NCBI RefSeq assembly: GCF_000152625.1
Contig: NZ_CH724156.1
Span: 380,966 to 444,965 of the forward strand
Reading direction: 5' to 3'
Source: Roseovarius nubinhibens ISM
Lineage (GTDB): Bacteria > Pseudomonadota > Alphaproteobacteria > Rhodobacterales > Rhodobacteraceae
Length of the DNA stretch: 64,000 nucleotides
Shown here piece by piece: positions 1 to 8,317 of this stretch. The stretch's first letter is position 1, and each line of letters opens with the position of its first letter. Both the position numbers and the translations under genes were made by a program. The notes under the pieces were generated by a model that ran no database searches, had not been told where the DNA came from, and saw only the letters and a list, made by a program, of their open reading frames with translations.

Positions 1-730
1 CCGCTTTGGCTTCAACAACAAGGGGATGAAGGCGGCCGCCGCGCGGCTCGCCCGGCGGCCCAAGGATGCGGTGATCGGGTTGAACCTCGGGGCCAACAAG
101 GACAGCGCCGACCGGGCCGATGATTTCGCGCAGGTGCTGCGGCGCTGCGGCGTGCATCTCGACTTTGCCACGGTGAACGTGTCCTCGCCCAATACCGAGA
201 AGCTGCGCGATCTGCAGGGGGCCGAGGCGCTGGCGCGGCTGCTGGCCGGGGTGATGGAGGCGCGGGACAGCCTCGGGCGGGCGTTGCCCGTCTTTCTCAA
301 GATCGCGCCGGATCTGAGCGATGGCGAGCTCACGGAGCTGGCCGAGGTGGCGCAGGCGGGCGGCGTGGCGGCGATCATCGCCACCAACACGACGCTCGGG
401 CGGGATGGCCTCAAGAGCGCGCATCGCGACGAGGCGGGCGGGCTCTCGGGCGCGCCGCTTTTTGAGAAATCGACACGGATCTTGGCGCGGCTGTCGCAGC
501 TGACCGAGGGCAAGATGCCTCTTGTCGGGGTGGGCGGGATCAGCTCGGCCGAGGAGGCCTATGCCAAGATCCGCGCCGGGGCGAGCGCCGTGCAGCTCTA
601 TTCGGCGCTGGTCTATGAGGGGCTGAGCCTCGCCGGGCGCGTGGCGCAGGGGCTCGACGATCTACTGGCGAAGGACGGGTTTGCCCATGTGGCGGATGCG
701 GTCGGCACCGGGCGGGAGGCCTGGCTGTGA
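1..730 (+). CDS. pyrD: Dihydroorotate dehydrogenase (quinone), 3' part
   Basis: Class 2 dihydroorotate dehydrogenase, the membrane-associated quinone-dependent enzyme that oxidises dihydroorotate to orotate in pyrimidine synthesis. The gene is cut by the window edge: the reading frame is already open at base 2 and begins RFGFNNKGM, a family signature. Further FMN-barrel motifs visible are [20 protein letters not shown] (including the active-site Ser region), [15 protein letters not shown] and [19 protein letters not shown]. The C-terminus is complete. Its stop overlaps the GTG start of the following gene by 4 bases, so the two are probably translationally coupled. Confidence 0.95.
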   Translation, partial: RFGFNNKGMKAAAARLARRPKDAVIGLNLGANKDSADRADDFAQVLRRCGVHLDFATVNVSSPNTEKLRDLQGAEALARLLAGVMEARDSLGRALPVFLKIAPDLSDGELTELAEVAQAGGVAAIIATNTTLGRDGLKSAHRDEAGGLSGAPLFEKSTRILARLSQLTEGKMPLVGVGGISSAEEAYAKIRAGASAVQLYSALVYEGLSLAGRVAQGLDDLLAKDGFAHVADAVGTGREAWL

Positions 731-1065
731 GCACGCTCTGGCACAATCCGCGCTGTTCCAAATCACGGCAGGCGCTGGCGCTCTTGGAAGAGCGCGGCGC
801 GGCGGTGGTGATCCGCCGTTACCTCGACGACGCGCCGAGCGAGGCCGAGCTGCGGGCGGTGGCCGAGGCGTTGGGCGTGGGTCCGCGCGACATGATCCGG
901 CGCGGCGAGGCGGCGTATCGCGAGCTGGGCCTCAAGGACGCCAGCGAGGACGCGCTCTTTGCCGCCATGGCGGCGCATCCCAAGCTCATCGAGCGGCCGG
1001 TGTTTCTCAAAGACGGGCGCGCGGCGCTGGGCCGTCCGCCTGAGCAGGTCCTCGATATTCTCTAG
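727..1065 (+). CDS. arsC: ArsC/Spx-family reductase
   Basis: A 112-residue protein of the glutaredoxin-fold ArsC family (arsenate reductase or YffB/Spx-like). The motif [11 protein letters not shown] places the catalytic Cys at residue 10, and the C-terminal [18 protein letters not shown] carries the conserved Arg residues used for oxyanion binding in ArsC. Start is GTG, overlapping the pyrD stop (GTGA). No arsenite transporter or ArsR regulator is next to it, so real arsenate reduction is only a family-based guess; general thiol chemistry is possible. It converges with the MATE gene, leaving 16 bases between stops. Confidence 0.85.
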   Translation: MSTLWHNPRCSKSRQALALLEERGAAVVIRRYLDDAPSEAELRAVAEALGVGPRDMIRRGEAAYRELGLKDASEDALFAAMAAHPKLIERPVFLKDGRAALGRPPEQVLDIL

Positions 1066-1081
1066 CCTTGGCGGGCGCGGT

Positions 1082-2413
1082 CTAGGCCTGCGCCGCGCGT
1101 TCGAGCGCCGGGTAGCGCATCCCGAGGGTCACGCCGCGGGCGACAAAGCTCACCAATAGCGCGAGCCAGAGCCCGTGATTGCCAAGCCAGGGCACAAGGA
1201 TCAGCGCCGCCACGATATAGGCGGCGAGGCTCAGCACCATCATGTTGCGCATGTCCCCGCTGCGCGTGGCGCCGATGAAGATCCCGTCGAGCATCCACGC
1301 CCCCACCCCGAGCACCGGGGCCGCCACCATATAGGGCAGGTAATCGCGCGCCGCCTCGCGCACCATGGGCGCGGTGGTCATCACATCGATGAGCAGCCCG
1401 CCCGCCAGCGCAAAGGCCGCCGCCAGCACCACATTCGTGCCAAGCGCCCAATGGGTCGCCAGAAGCGCGCCGCGCCGCAGCCGGGTGACGCTCCGCGCGC
1501 CCATTGCCTGCCCGACCAGCGCCTCGGCGGTAAAGGCGAACCCGTCCATCGCATAGGCGGTGATGTTGAGGAATTGCAAAAGCACCTGATTGGCGGCGAG
1601 CGTCACATCGTCGAACCGGCCGCCGAGCAGCAGGAAGGAGACGAAGATCACCTCGAGCATGAGCGAGCGCAGCAGGATGTCGAAATTCACCTGCGCCATG
1701 TTGCGCAGCGCCACCGCGTCAAAGACCCGCGTCCAGTCGCGCCAGGCCGGCACCCGGAACGCATCGCGGCAGAGCCAGAAGCCGAGCGCCAGCCCGCTCC
1801 ATTCCGCGAGGAAGGTGGCAAAGGCCACGCCTTCGACGCCCCAGCCGAGACCGAGCACGAACCACAGGTCGAGCACGATGTTGAGCCCGTTCATCCAGAT
1901 TTGCAGCACCAGAACCGCGCGCGTTCTCTCGAGCGCCACCAGCCAGCCCGTGATGCCATAGAGCGCGATGACGGCGGGGGCGCTCCAGATGCGGATCTGC
2001 ATATAGGCGCGGGCCATGCTCTCGACCTCGGCGCTGGCGGGCGAGACCATGAACGCCCCGGCAAAGATCCAGATCTGTAGCGCCACGAGGCAGATGCCGG
2101 CGCTGAGCCCGATCATCAGTGCGCGGGTCAGCAGTGCCGCCACCTCGCCGGTGCGGCCGGCGCCATGGGCCTGGCTGGTGAGCCCGGTGGTTCCCATCCG
2201 CAAAAAGCCGAAGATCCAGTAGATCGCGGTGAGCACGATCGCCCCCACCCCGACCGCGCCGATCGGCACCGGATCGCCCAGCTGGCCGACCACGCCGGTG
2301 TCGACCGCGCCGAGGATTGGCACGGTGGCATTGCTGAGCACGATGGGAAAGGCGATGCGGAACACCCGGCCATGGGTGATGTGCCGCTCCGGCTCCGGGA
2401 TGGCCCTAGCCAT
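1082..2413 (-). CDS. MATE-family efflux transporter
   Basis: A 443-residue polytopic inner-membrane protein of the MATE/DinF family, which exports drugs or metabolites in exchange for Na+ or H+. It has about 12 hydrophobic segments in two homologous halves; typical family stretches include ITHGRVFRIAFPIVLSNATV near the N-terminus, GTTGLTSQAHGAG and LVGQAMGARS. It is the last gene of a minus-strand set: its ATG overlaps the end of the upstream thioesterase by 8 bases. The substrate cannot be told from sequence. Confidence 0.9.
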   Translation of the reverse strand: MARAIPEPERHITHGRVFRIAFPIVLSNATVPILGAVDTGVVGQLGDPVPIGAVGVGAIVLTAIYWIFGFLRMGTTGLTSQAHGAGRTGEVAALLTRALMIGLSAGICLVALQIWIFAGAFMVSPASAEVESMARAYMQIRIWSAPAVIALYGITGWLVALERTRAVLVLQIWMNGLNIVLDLWFVLGLGWGVEGVAFATFLAEWSGLALGFWLCRDAFRVPAWRDWTRVFDAVALRNMAQVNFDILLRSLMLEVIFVSFLLLGGRFDDVTLAANQVLLQFLNITAYAMDGFAFTAEALVGQAMGARSVTRLRRGALLATHWALGTNVVLAAAFALAGGLLIDVMTTAPMVREAARDYLPYMVAAPVLGVGAWMLDGIFIGATRSGDMRNMMVLSLAAYIVAALILVPWLGNHGLWLALLVSFVARGVTLGMRYPALERAAQA

Positions 2414-2918
2414 CTTTGCGGGGCATCACGAAATGGCCTTGGGCCTGGGCAAAGGGACGGTCGCGATTGTCTTGCCATGCCTCGACATGAACCGAGCCAT
2501 AGCGCCGCCCGGCCCGCGTCACCCGCGCCCGTGCATAGGCGTCGCGCGGCAGGCCCGAGCGCAGGTAATCGACGGTGAAATCGACGGTGCGCGGCAGCCG
2601 GGGCATCTGGCCGCCGGCGAGCGCCTCGGCGTCAAACGCGCCGCTTTCGATCTCGGACCACAGGAGGTTCCAGCTCAGCCCGATGATCGCGGTGACCTCG
2701 AGAAAGGCCGCTGTCGCGCCGCCATGCAGGGCGGGCAGGATCGGGTTGCCGATGAGCTTCTCGTCAAAGGGCATGATCGCGGTGAGCTCGTCGCCGCGGC
2801 GGTCGAACTGAATGCCGAGAAAGCGGATATAGGGCACGCCATCGACCAGCGCGGTGAGCGCGGCGTCGCGGCGTTGTTTGACCACTTGGACGGGATCGGG
2901 GCGGGCGCGCGGGCTCAT
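2406..2918 (-). CDS. PaaI-family hotdog thioesterase (second copy)
   Basis: A 170-residue hotdog-fold acyl-CoA thioesterase of the PaaI type. The signature PALHGGATAAFLEVTAIIG matches the family HGG segment, with Glu where the neighbouring copy has Asp in the active-site helix. The start ATG at 2918 overlaps the stop of the upstream thioesterase in an ATGA junction, which supports this start over longer frames. The pair probably forms a hetero-oligomer or acts on different CoA esters; this is inference from adjacency. The 3' end overlaps the MATE gene by 8 bases. Confidence 0.85.
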   Translation of the reverse strand: MSPRARPDPVQVVKQRRDAALTALVDGVPYIRFLGIQFDRRGDELTAIMPFDEKLIGNPILPALHGGATAAFLEVTAIIGLSWNLLWSEIESGAFDAEALAGGQMPRLPRTVDFTVDYLRSGLPRDAYARARVTRAGRRYGSVHVEAWQDNRDRPFAQAQGHFVMPRKDG

Positions 2919-3394
2919 CTGCGGTCCTCCACGGTGAAAGTGCCGGTGGCGGTGGCCACCGGACGGGTTTCGTCGCCATCCGAGGCGATGGCGCGGACAA
3001 AGGCCACCGAGCGGGTGATGTGATGGCATTCGGCGCGCACCCGGATCGTGGCGCGCGGCGTGGCCGGGCGCATATAGTCGATGCGCAGCCCGATGGTGGC
3101 GGTCACCCCCTTGAGCTGCGGATGGCTCATCGCCGCCGCGCCACAGCAAGTGTCCATCAGCGCGCTCACCGCGCCGCCGTGGATCACCCCGGTTTCCGGG
3201 TCGCCCACCAGATCCTCGCGCCAGGGCATCGACATCACCGCCACCCCGTCGCCCATTTCTTCGGGCTCCATCCCGAGCGCCACGGCATGGGGCAGCGCCT
3301 CGAAGAAGCGGCGCGCCATGCCGAGCCGCTCGCCCGGCGGCACATCGCCGCCTTGCAGCGGGTTGAAGGTGGGGTCTGGTCTGTCGTTGCTCAT
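2915..3394 (-). CDS. PaaI-family hotdog thioesterase (first copy)
   Basis: A 159-residue hotdog-fold thioesterase, hydrolysing acyl- or aryl-CoA esters. GVIHGGAVSALMDTCCGAA is a textbook PaaI signature (HGG followed by the catalytic Asp). The chosen ATG begins MSNDRPDP; the frame stays open further upstream but that extension is Arg/Gly-rich and not protein-like. It leads an overlapping three-gene set with a second thioesterase and a MATE exporter and diverges from mntX. No CoA pathway genes sit beside it, so the substrate is unknown. Confidence 0.85.
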   Translation of the reverse strand: MSNDRPDPTFNPLQGGDVPPGERLGMARRFFEALPHAVALGMEPEEMGDGVAVMSMPWREDLVGDPETGVIHGGAVSALMDTCCGAAAMSHPQLKGVTATIGLRIDYMRPATPRATIRVRAECHHITRSVAFVRAIASDGDETRPVATATGTFTVEDRR

Positions 3395-3520
3395 CGCGCG
3401 GCCTCGGGCTCGGATCGGTCGGATTCTGCTCTCTTGCCAAAACTTTAGGCGCTTCCGCCAGCCCCCGCCAGCCGAAAGCGGGTTTTCGCCCTGCCCCCTG
3501 CCCCACCTTGGCGACAACAC

Positions 3521-3548
3521 TTGACAGTTGATGAAACACTGCTAACTG
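3521..3548 (+). promoter_or_regulatory. Candidate sigma-70 promoter of mntX
   Basis: TTGACA at 3521-3526 is a consensus -35 box. TAACTG at 3543-3548 can act as the -10 box with a 16-base spacer. The predicted transcript start falls inside the palindrome that follows, so a bound repressor would block initiation. Inferred from sequence only. Confidence 0.5.
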
Positions 3549-3549
3549 T

Positions 3550-3576
3550 TGCAATTGAGAATAATTCGCAATTGCA
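3550..3576. promoter_or_regulatory. Near-perfect 27-bp palindrome, candidate Mur/Fur-family operator
   Basis: TGCAATTGAGAAT (3550-3562), a central A, and ATTCGCAATTGCA (3564-3576) match as an inverted repeat at 12 of 13 positions. The AT-rich palindrome with TGCAA/TTGCA ends resembles the manganese-responsive Mur boxes described for alphaproteobacteria. It lies just downstream of a -35/-10 pair and 6 bases before the mntX start codon, where binding would repress the gene under manganese-replete conditions. Confidence 0.65.
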
Positions 3577-3582
3577 GGAAAC

Positions 3583-4746
3583 ATGATGACCCCGCCCGCA
3601 GACAGCACCATGGCCTATGACACCACGCCCGCCCCTCTTGTGGCGCGGCTGGGCGCGTTCCGGCCCAAACGACTGATCATCGCAATGGCCTTTCTGGCGC
3701 TGGCGCTCTGGCCCGGCGAGCTTGGCGAGGTCACCCGTGGGCTGATGGTCGATGCCTATGTGCAGGTCTCAGTCTTTGTCGCGGCGACGCTTTTGCTGTT
3801 TTACGGGGCCGAGCGGCTCTTTCGGTTCAACATCGGCACGGCGCTCAGCCGCGCCAAGGGCTGGCAGGTGCCGATTGCGGCGCTGATGGGGGCGACGCCG
3901 GGCTGTGGCGGTGCGGTGGTCGTGGTGGCCGCCTATTCCTCGGGCCATGTGGGCTTTGGCGCGGTGGTGGCGACACTGACCGCGACCATGGGCGACGCGG
4001 CCTTTCTGCTCATCGCGACGCGGCCCGAAGCGGCGCTGGTGGTGCTGCCCCTGTCCTTTGTGGTGGGCATCCTGTCGGGCTGGCTCGTCGATCGGTTCAA
4101 CCGGGTCGAGCTCCATTCCAGCGCGCGCCAGCATTGCGAGATCGCGCCGCGCCTCGGCCCCAAGGCCCGGGCCCGCGACTGGGCCTATCTGGCGCTGGCG
4201 CTGCCCGGCCTGGTGATCGGGGTCAGCCAGCTCGCCATGTATGACATCGACGCGCTCTATGGGCCGCTGCCGCTGATCCTCGGGCTCGCGGGCACGGCGC
4301 TTGGCCTCGCCATCTGGGCCAGCTCGCCCTTGCAGGCGATGACCAACCCGGAAGACGGCCCCCTCACCCGGATGGCCGAAGAGACGAGTTTCATCTCGGT
4401 CTGGGTGATCGGCGCCTATCTCGCCTACGACTACATCGTGATGTTCACCGGGCTCGACCTTGAACAGCTCTTTGCGACCGTGGCGCCGGTGCTGCCGCTG
4501 GTGGCGGTGCTGATCGGCTTTGTCCCCGGCTGTGGGCCGCAGGTTCTGGTGGCGACGCTCTATATCAACGGGGTCATTCCCTTCTCGTCGCTGATTGCCA
4601 ATGCGATCTCGAACGATGGCGATGCGCTCTTTCCGGCGATCGCGCTCAACCCCAAGGCGGCGGTGCTCGCCACGGCCTATTCGGCGGTGCCGGCGCTCAT
4701 CGTGGGCTATGGGTTCTACCTGCTGGCACCCGGCTTTATGAACTAG
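3583..4746 (+). CDS. mntX: MntX-type manganese transporter
   Basis: A 387-residue inner-membrane protein with about 10 hydrophobic segments, of the family annotated as putative manganese transporter (10TM heavy-metal type). Two matching motifs, TPGCGG at about residues 105-110 and VPGCGPQ near 314-320, sit in the two halves and suggest an internal duplication with paired metal-site cysteines. In Roseobacter-group bacteria the MntX family has been reported as a Mur-regulated Mn(II) uptake system, and the palindrome just upstream agrees with that. Start is ATG 3583 or ATG 3586 behind AGGAA. A clear terminator follows. Direction of transport is from family knowledge, not from this sequence. Confidence 0.8.
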   Translation: MMTPPADSTMAYDTTPAPLVARLGAFRPKRLIIAMAFLALALWPGELGEVTRGLMVDAYVQVSVFVAATLLLFYGAERLFRFNIGTALSRAKGWQVPIAALMGATPGCGGAVVVVAAYSSGHVGFGAVVATLTATMGDAAFLLIATRPEAALVVLPLSFVVGILSGWLVDRFNRVELHSSARQHCEIAPRLGPKARARDWAYLALALPGLVIGVSQLAMYDIDALYGPLPLILGLAGTALGLAIWASSPLQAMTNPEDGPLTRMAEETSFISVWVIGAYLAYDYIVMFTGLDLEQLFATVAPVLPLVAVLIGFVPGCGPQVLVATLYINGVIPFSSLIANAISNDGDALFPAIALNPKAAVLATAYSAVPALIVGYGFYLLAPGFMN

Positions 4747-4780
4747 GCGGGGCCGCAACCTTCCCCTACTGTAAGGTTTC

Positions 4781-4806
4781 GCCCCCCGGTCACACGGGGG
4801 GCTTTA
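4781..4806 (+). terminator. Rho-independent terminator of mntX
   Basis: GCCCCCCG (4781-4788) pairs with CGGGGGGC (4794-4801) around a short loop and is followed by TTTATT. Confidence 0.8.
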
Positions 4807-4872
4807 TTCCGCGACGCAAATCGTGCAGGCTGGCCCTACCGGAGCGTTAACAGAGGTAGACCCGAGCCTTCC

Positions 4873-5247
4873 ATGAGCGACACCCGCCTGACCCTCAAAG
4901 AAATGTGCGCCAAGTTCGACGCAACGCCGCGCACCCTGCGTTATTATGAGTATATCGAGCTGTTGCAGCCCGAGCGGGAGGGCCGCACCCGATATTACGG
5001 GCCGCGCGAATGCGCCCGGATGACGCTCATCCTGCGGGGGCGGAAATGGGGGTTTTCGCTCGAAGAGATCCGGCAATGGCTGTTGATCTACGAGGATGAG
5101 GGCAATGAGGCGCAGATGCGCAGCATGATCGAGCTGGCCGACCGGCAATTGGCCGATCTCGCCGAACAGCAAAAGCAGCTCAAGGAAGCGGTGAGCGAGT
5201 TGCAGGAGCTGCGCGACAAGGTGGCGGCGGATCTGTCGAAGGGCTGA
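4873..5247 (+). CDS. MerR-family transcriptional regulator
   Basis: A 124-residue MerR-type DNA-binding protein: winged helix at residues 5-75 (TLKEMCAKFDATPRTLRYYE, then GFSLEEIRQ) followed by a coiled-coil dimerisation helix to the C-terminus. There is no cysteine cluster or large effector domain, so it is not a metal sensor of the classical kind. It is clearly similar to the MerR regulator at 10332-10736, including the ATPRTLR/VTPRTLR and LILRG segments, and may be its paralogue with related targets. It stands alone between mntX and the convergent argP. Confidence 0.9.
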   Translation: MSDTRLTLKEMCAKFDATPRTLRYYEYIELLQPEREGRTRYYGPRECARMTLILRGRKWGFSLEEIRQWLLIYEDEGNEAQMRSMIELADRQLADLAEQQKQLKEAVSELQELRDKVAADLSKG

Positions 5248-5275
5248 GCCCCCTGCCCCGATCCTAGCCCCGCAC

Positions 5276-6172
5276 CTAGCCCATGCTCGCCCGTGCCGCC
5301 TCTGTCATGGCGCGGCTGAGCGGGGCGAGCTCTTCCGCCGCGAGCCGGTTCACCTGCCAGTAAAGCGGCCGTGCCATCACCGCGCCGGGGATGAGCTCTA
5401 TGAGACGCCCCGCCGCCAGATGATCCGCCACCATCGGCGCCGGGTTGAGCGCCCAGCCCATCCCCATCACACAGGCCTCGACAAAGCTCTGCGACGACGG
5501 CAGGAAATGGGTGGGATAGCTGAGGCTATGGCCAAATTCTGCGCGCAGCCAGTCCTGTTGCAACCCGTCCTTCTGGCTAAAGGTCAGACCGGGGGCGCGG
5601 GCCATGGCCGCCTCGGTCACGCCTTGCGGGAAATATCTGCGCAGGAAATCGGGGCTCGCCGTGGCGTGGTAGCGCATCGCGCCGAGCGGCGTCACCTCGC
5701 AGCCCTGCACCGGGCGCTGCGTCGCGGTCACCGCGGCCAGCACCCGGCCCGCGCGCAGCGCCTGCGCCGTCTCGGTCTCGTCCTCGACGGTGAGGTGAAT
5801 GAGATAGCCTTCGCTCTGCGAAAACGGCGCCAGCGCCGCCAGCGCCCAGGTGGCGAGACTGTCGGCATTGACCGCGAGGCTGAGCGTCACCGGTGCCGCC
5901 CCCGTGCCTGCCCCTGCGCCGCCGGGCAATTCGCGAAAGAGCGTGCGCTCCATCAACCCGACCCGTTCCATATGACGGCAGAGCGCCGCGCCTTGCGGCG
6001 TGGCCCGGCAGGGCGAACCGCGCTCGATCAGCACCGCGCCGAGCCGTTCCTCGATCTGGCGCACCCGCTGGGACACGGCCGAGGCCGTCACCCCGAGCGC
6101 GGCGGCGGCCCCGTCGAAACTGCCGGTCTGGGCGACAAGCGCCACGGTGCGGGCGGCGGGATAGTCGATCAT
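5276..6172 (-). CDS. argP: LysR-family regulator, ArgP type
   Basis: A 298-residue LysR-type regulator. The HTH lies at residues 1-60 (LVAQTGSFDGAAAALGVTASAVSQRVRQIE), followed by a substrate-binding-like effector domain. It is transcribed divergently from a LysE/ArgO-type exporter, the same arrangement as argP-argO and lysG-lysE, where the regulator senses intracellular lysine or arginine and activates the exporter. Start ATG 6172 gives the standard LysR N-terminus; the frame open further upstream is not protein-like. Confidence 0.88.
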   Translation of the reverse strand: MIDYPAARTVALVAQTGSFDGAAAALGVTASAVSQRVRQIEERLGAVLIERGSPCRATPQGAALCRHMERVGLMERTLFRELPGGAGAGTGAAPVTLSLAVNADSLATWALAALAPFSQSEGYLIHLTVEDETETAQALRAGRVLAAVTATQRPVQGCEVTPLGAMRYHATASPDFLRRYFPQGVTEAAMARAPGLTFSQKDGLQQDWLRAEFGHSLSYPTHFLPSSQSFVEACVMGMGWALNPAPMVADHLAAGRLIELIPGAVMARPLYWQVNRLAAEELAPLSRAMTEAARASMG

Positions 6173-6275
6173 GAGATTAAGTCCAGCTAATGCAAAGTTA
6201 GATTGTTTAATTTGTTTAACCCGGCGCCCTGCGTTAGGCCAGCCCCGGTAACCAGGACGGCAAAAGGTGTTGGCG

Positions 6276-6893
6276 ATGGATTTTTCGGTTTTTCTCACAG
6301 GGCTTGGCATGGGGCTCGGCCTCATCCTCGCCATCGGGGCGCAGAACGCCTTTGTCCTCAAGCAGGGCCTGCGGGGGGCGCATGTGCTGCCGGTGGTGCT
6401 GGCCTGTGCGATCTCCGACGCGGCTCTCATCCTGTTGGGCGTGACGAGCTTTGCCAGCATCTCGCGGCTCTTGCCCTGGCTCGATCCGGTGATGCGTTTG
6501 GGCGGCGCGGCGTTTCTCGTCTGGTACGGGGCGCGCAGTGCGCATTCGGCGCTGCGCTCGACCGAGGCGCTGGAGACCGGCGCGCTGCGCGATGCCCCGC
6601 CCGAGCCGCTCTGGCCGGTACTGCTCACCTGTCTGGCGCTGACCTGGCTCAACCCGCATGTCTATCTCGATACGGTGGTGCTCTTGGGCTCGATCTCAAC
6701 CCAGTTCGACGGCCAGCAGACGAGCTTTGCGGCGGGGGCGATTGCCGGGTCCTTCCTGTTCTTCTTCAGCCTCGGCTATGGCGCGGCGCTGTTGCGGCCG
6801 GTCTTTGCCAGCCCGGCATCCTGGCGCATCCTCGAAGGGGCGGTGGCGCTCACCATGTGGGGGATTGCGGCCAAGTTGATCTTTGGCAGCTAA
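6276..6893 (+). CDS. argO: LysE/ArgO-family amino-acid exporter
   Basis: A 205-residue, six-segment membrane protein of the LysE superfamily that exports basic amino acids. The N-terminus holds the family signature GAQNAFVLKQGL, and LTWLNPHVYLDT matches the second LysE motif. ATG 6276 is chosen because AAAAGG lies 8 bases upstream; GTG 6267 in frame is an alternative. The 103-base gap to argP should contain the shared promoters and ArgP site. Confidence 0.9.
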   Translation: MDFSVFLTGLGMGLGLILAIGAQNAFVLKQGLRGAHVLPVVLACAISDAALILLGVTSFASISRLLPWLDPVMRLGGAAFLVWYGARSAHSALRSTEALETGALRDAPPEPLWPVLLTCLALTWLNPHVYLDTVVLLGSISTQFDGQQTSFAAGAIAGSFLFFFSLGYGAALLRPVFASPASWRILEGAVALTMWGIAAKLIFGS

Positions 6894-6910
6894 GCCACGC
6901 CCCGGACAGG

Positions 6911-6937
6911 AAAAAGGCGGCCGCTGATGCGGCCGCC
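6911..6937 (-). terminator. Terminator of the PRC-barrel gene
   Basis: Read on the minus strand, GGCGGCCGC-ATCA-GCGGCCGCC is a perfect 9-bp stem followed directly by TTTTTCC. It lies 30 bases past the stop of the minus-strand gene and may also slow plus-strand read-through from argO. Confidence 0.85.
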
Positions 6938-6966
6938 GAAACTTGTTACACAACGGTCAGGCAGGA

Positions 6967-8040
6967 TTAGCCGTCATATTCGGGCTGTTGTTCCAGCTCT
7001 TCCTCGGTGGCGTTGATGTAGACGCGCACGTTGCCGTTTTCATCGTTGAGCACCTGCAGTTCCTCGAAGGACACGGCGATCTCTTTTTCGCCAATGCCGA
7101 GGAAGCCGCCGACGTCGATGATGGCATGCTCGACTTCACCGCTGTCGGTGAGGATCAGGTTGCCGATCTCGCCAACATCTTCGTCATTGGTGCCATAGAC
7201 ACGCTCGCCCACCAGGGTGTCGGTCGAGATTTTGGTGAAGTCGGTGACTTCATTGTACCCTTCGAGCTGCATCTGCGGACGCTCGAGCGGGGTGCGCTCG
7301 GTGCCGGCCTCTGCCATCTCGGTGGTCTCGGCATCGGCCTTGGCTTCGCCCTCGGCCATCTCGGTGGTGGCGGCTTCTGCGGTGGCGTCGACCTCTGCGT
7401 TGGTCTCGGCAGTGGCCATCGTGTCAGCATTCGCATCAGCGTTGGCGTCCGCATTGGCTTCGGCGTTTTCCGCGTTGGCGTCAGCATCAACCTGAGCGGT
7501 CAGGTCGGTGTTGGCAGCGTCGCCCTCGGCCTGAGCCTGGGTGTCAGCATTGGCTGCGACCTCTTCGGACATCGGGCCTTCTTCGGGGTTGGCAGCGGCC
7601 AGGGTGCGGCGGCCTTCACGCTCCACATTGGGAGCCGATTCAAGCTCTTCCGGGGCGATGTTCACAACGAGGAACCGCTCGCCGCTGTCGCCGTCCTCAT
7701 GCAGCACCTTGATGCTGTCCATGTTGATGGCCACGTCTTTTTCACCAATGCCGAGGAAGCCGCCGACGCCGATGATGGCCACTTCGACTTCGCCGTTGGT
7801 GTTGACGATCAGGTCGTTGACTTCACCGATGTCATCCCATTCCTGGGTGGCGTCGGCGTTGATTTTCGCTTCGTTTTCAAATTCTTGCTCGGCGCGATAA
7901 ACACGCATACCGATCAGGTTCGATGCGTAGAAATCCTGCTCGGCATTGAATTCATAGCTGGTGGCCTGGCCTGCGTCCTGGGCATAGGCGCCAGTGCTGA
8001 GCACGAGGGCAGTTGCAGCAGTTGTCAGAAGACGTTTCAT
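6967..8040 (-). CDS. Exported protein with two PRC-barrel domains
   Basis: A 357-residue protein with a signal peptide (MKRLLTTAATALVLSTGAYA, cleavage after AYA). Two PRC-barrel domains flank a long low-complexity linker: the first at about residues 35-130 (LIGMRVYRAE ... IGVGGFLGIGEKDVAI), the second at about 265-345 (TDTLVGERVYG ... IDVGGFLGIGEKEIAV). The linker, near residues 150-245, is almost entirely Ala, Glu, Asp, Asn and Thr. PRC-barrels bind protein or RNA partners; in exported proteins their role is poorly known. Start is supported by GGAGG before the ATG. Confidence 0.85.
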   Translation of the reverse strand: MKRLLTTAATALVLSTGAYAQDAGQATSYEFNAEQDFYASNLIGMRVYRAEQEFENEAKINADATQEWDDIGEVNDLIVNTNGEVEVAIIGVGGFLGIGEKDVAINMDSIKVLHEDGDSGERFLVVNIAPEELESAPNVEREGRRTLAAANPEEGPMSEEVAANADTQAQAEGDAANTDLTAQVDADANAENAEANADANADANADTMATAETNAEVDATAEAATTEMAEGEAKADAETTEMAEAGTERTPLERPQMQLEGYNEVTDFTKISTDTLVGERVYGTNDEDVGEIGNLILTDSGEVEHAIIDVGGFLGIGEKEIAVSFEELQVLNDENGNVRVYINATEEELEQQPEYDG

Positions 8041-8105
8041 GTTTTCCTCCGATAGTCGGGTTGAATTGCTTCGTGGTGGATCAACGCCAAACTGTCGGTG
8101 CGGTT

Positions 8106-8142
8106 CCGGGCGGGGCGAGATTTTTCACATCCCCCCGCCCGG
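8106..8142. repeat. 10-bp inverted repeat upstream of the PRC-barrel gene
   Basis: CCGGGCGGGG (8106-8115) and CCCCGCCCGG (8133-8142) are perfect inverted copies with a 17-base AT-rich loop. The element lies 66 bases upstream of the minus-strand start at 8040. No U-run follows on either strand, so it is not a standard terminator. The rest of 8041-8317 shows only the ribosome-binding site. Confidence 0.5.
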
Positions 8143-8317
8143 CCCTGATCAACCCCTTGCACTGCCGCGAAGATTTGCCCATGCCCCTCGGGCGCTCTTC
8201 GCCCTGAGACACACAGCGGGTGTCGCGCCCACCGGCTCAGGTTGCGTCAGGACGGATCAGAGATCATGAAACCGGATGAGGCCGCGCGCAGAGAGACACG
8301 CCGCCCCATGGAAGGTT

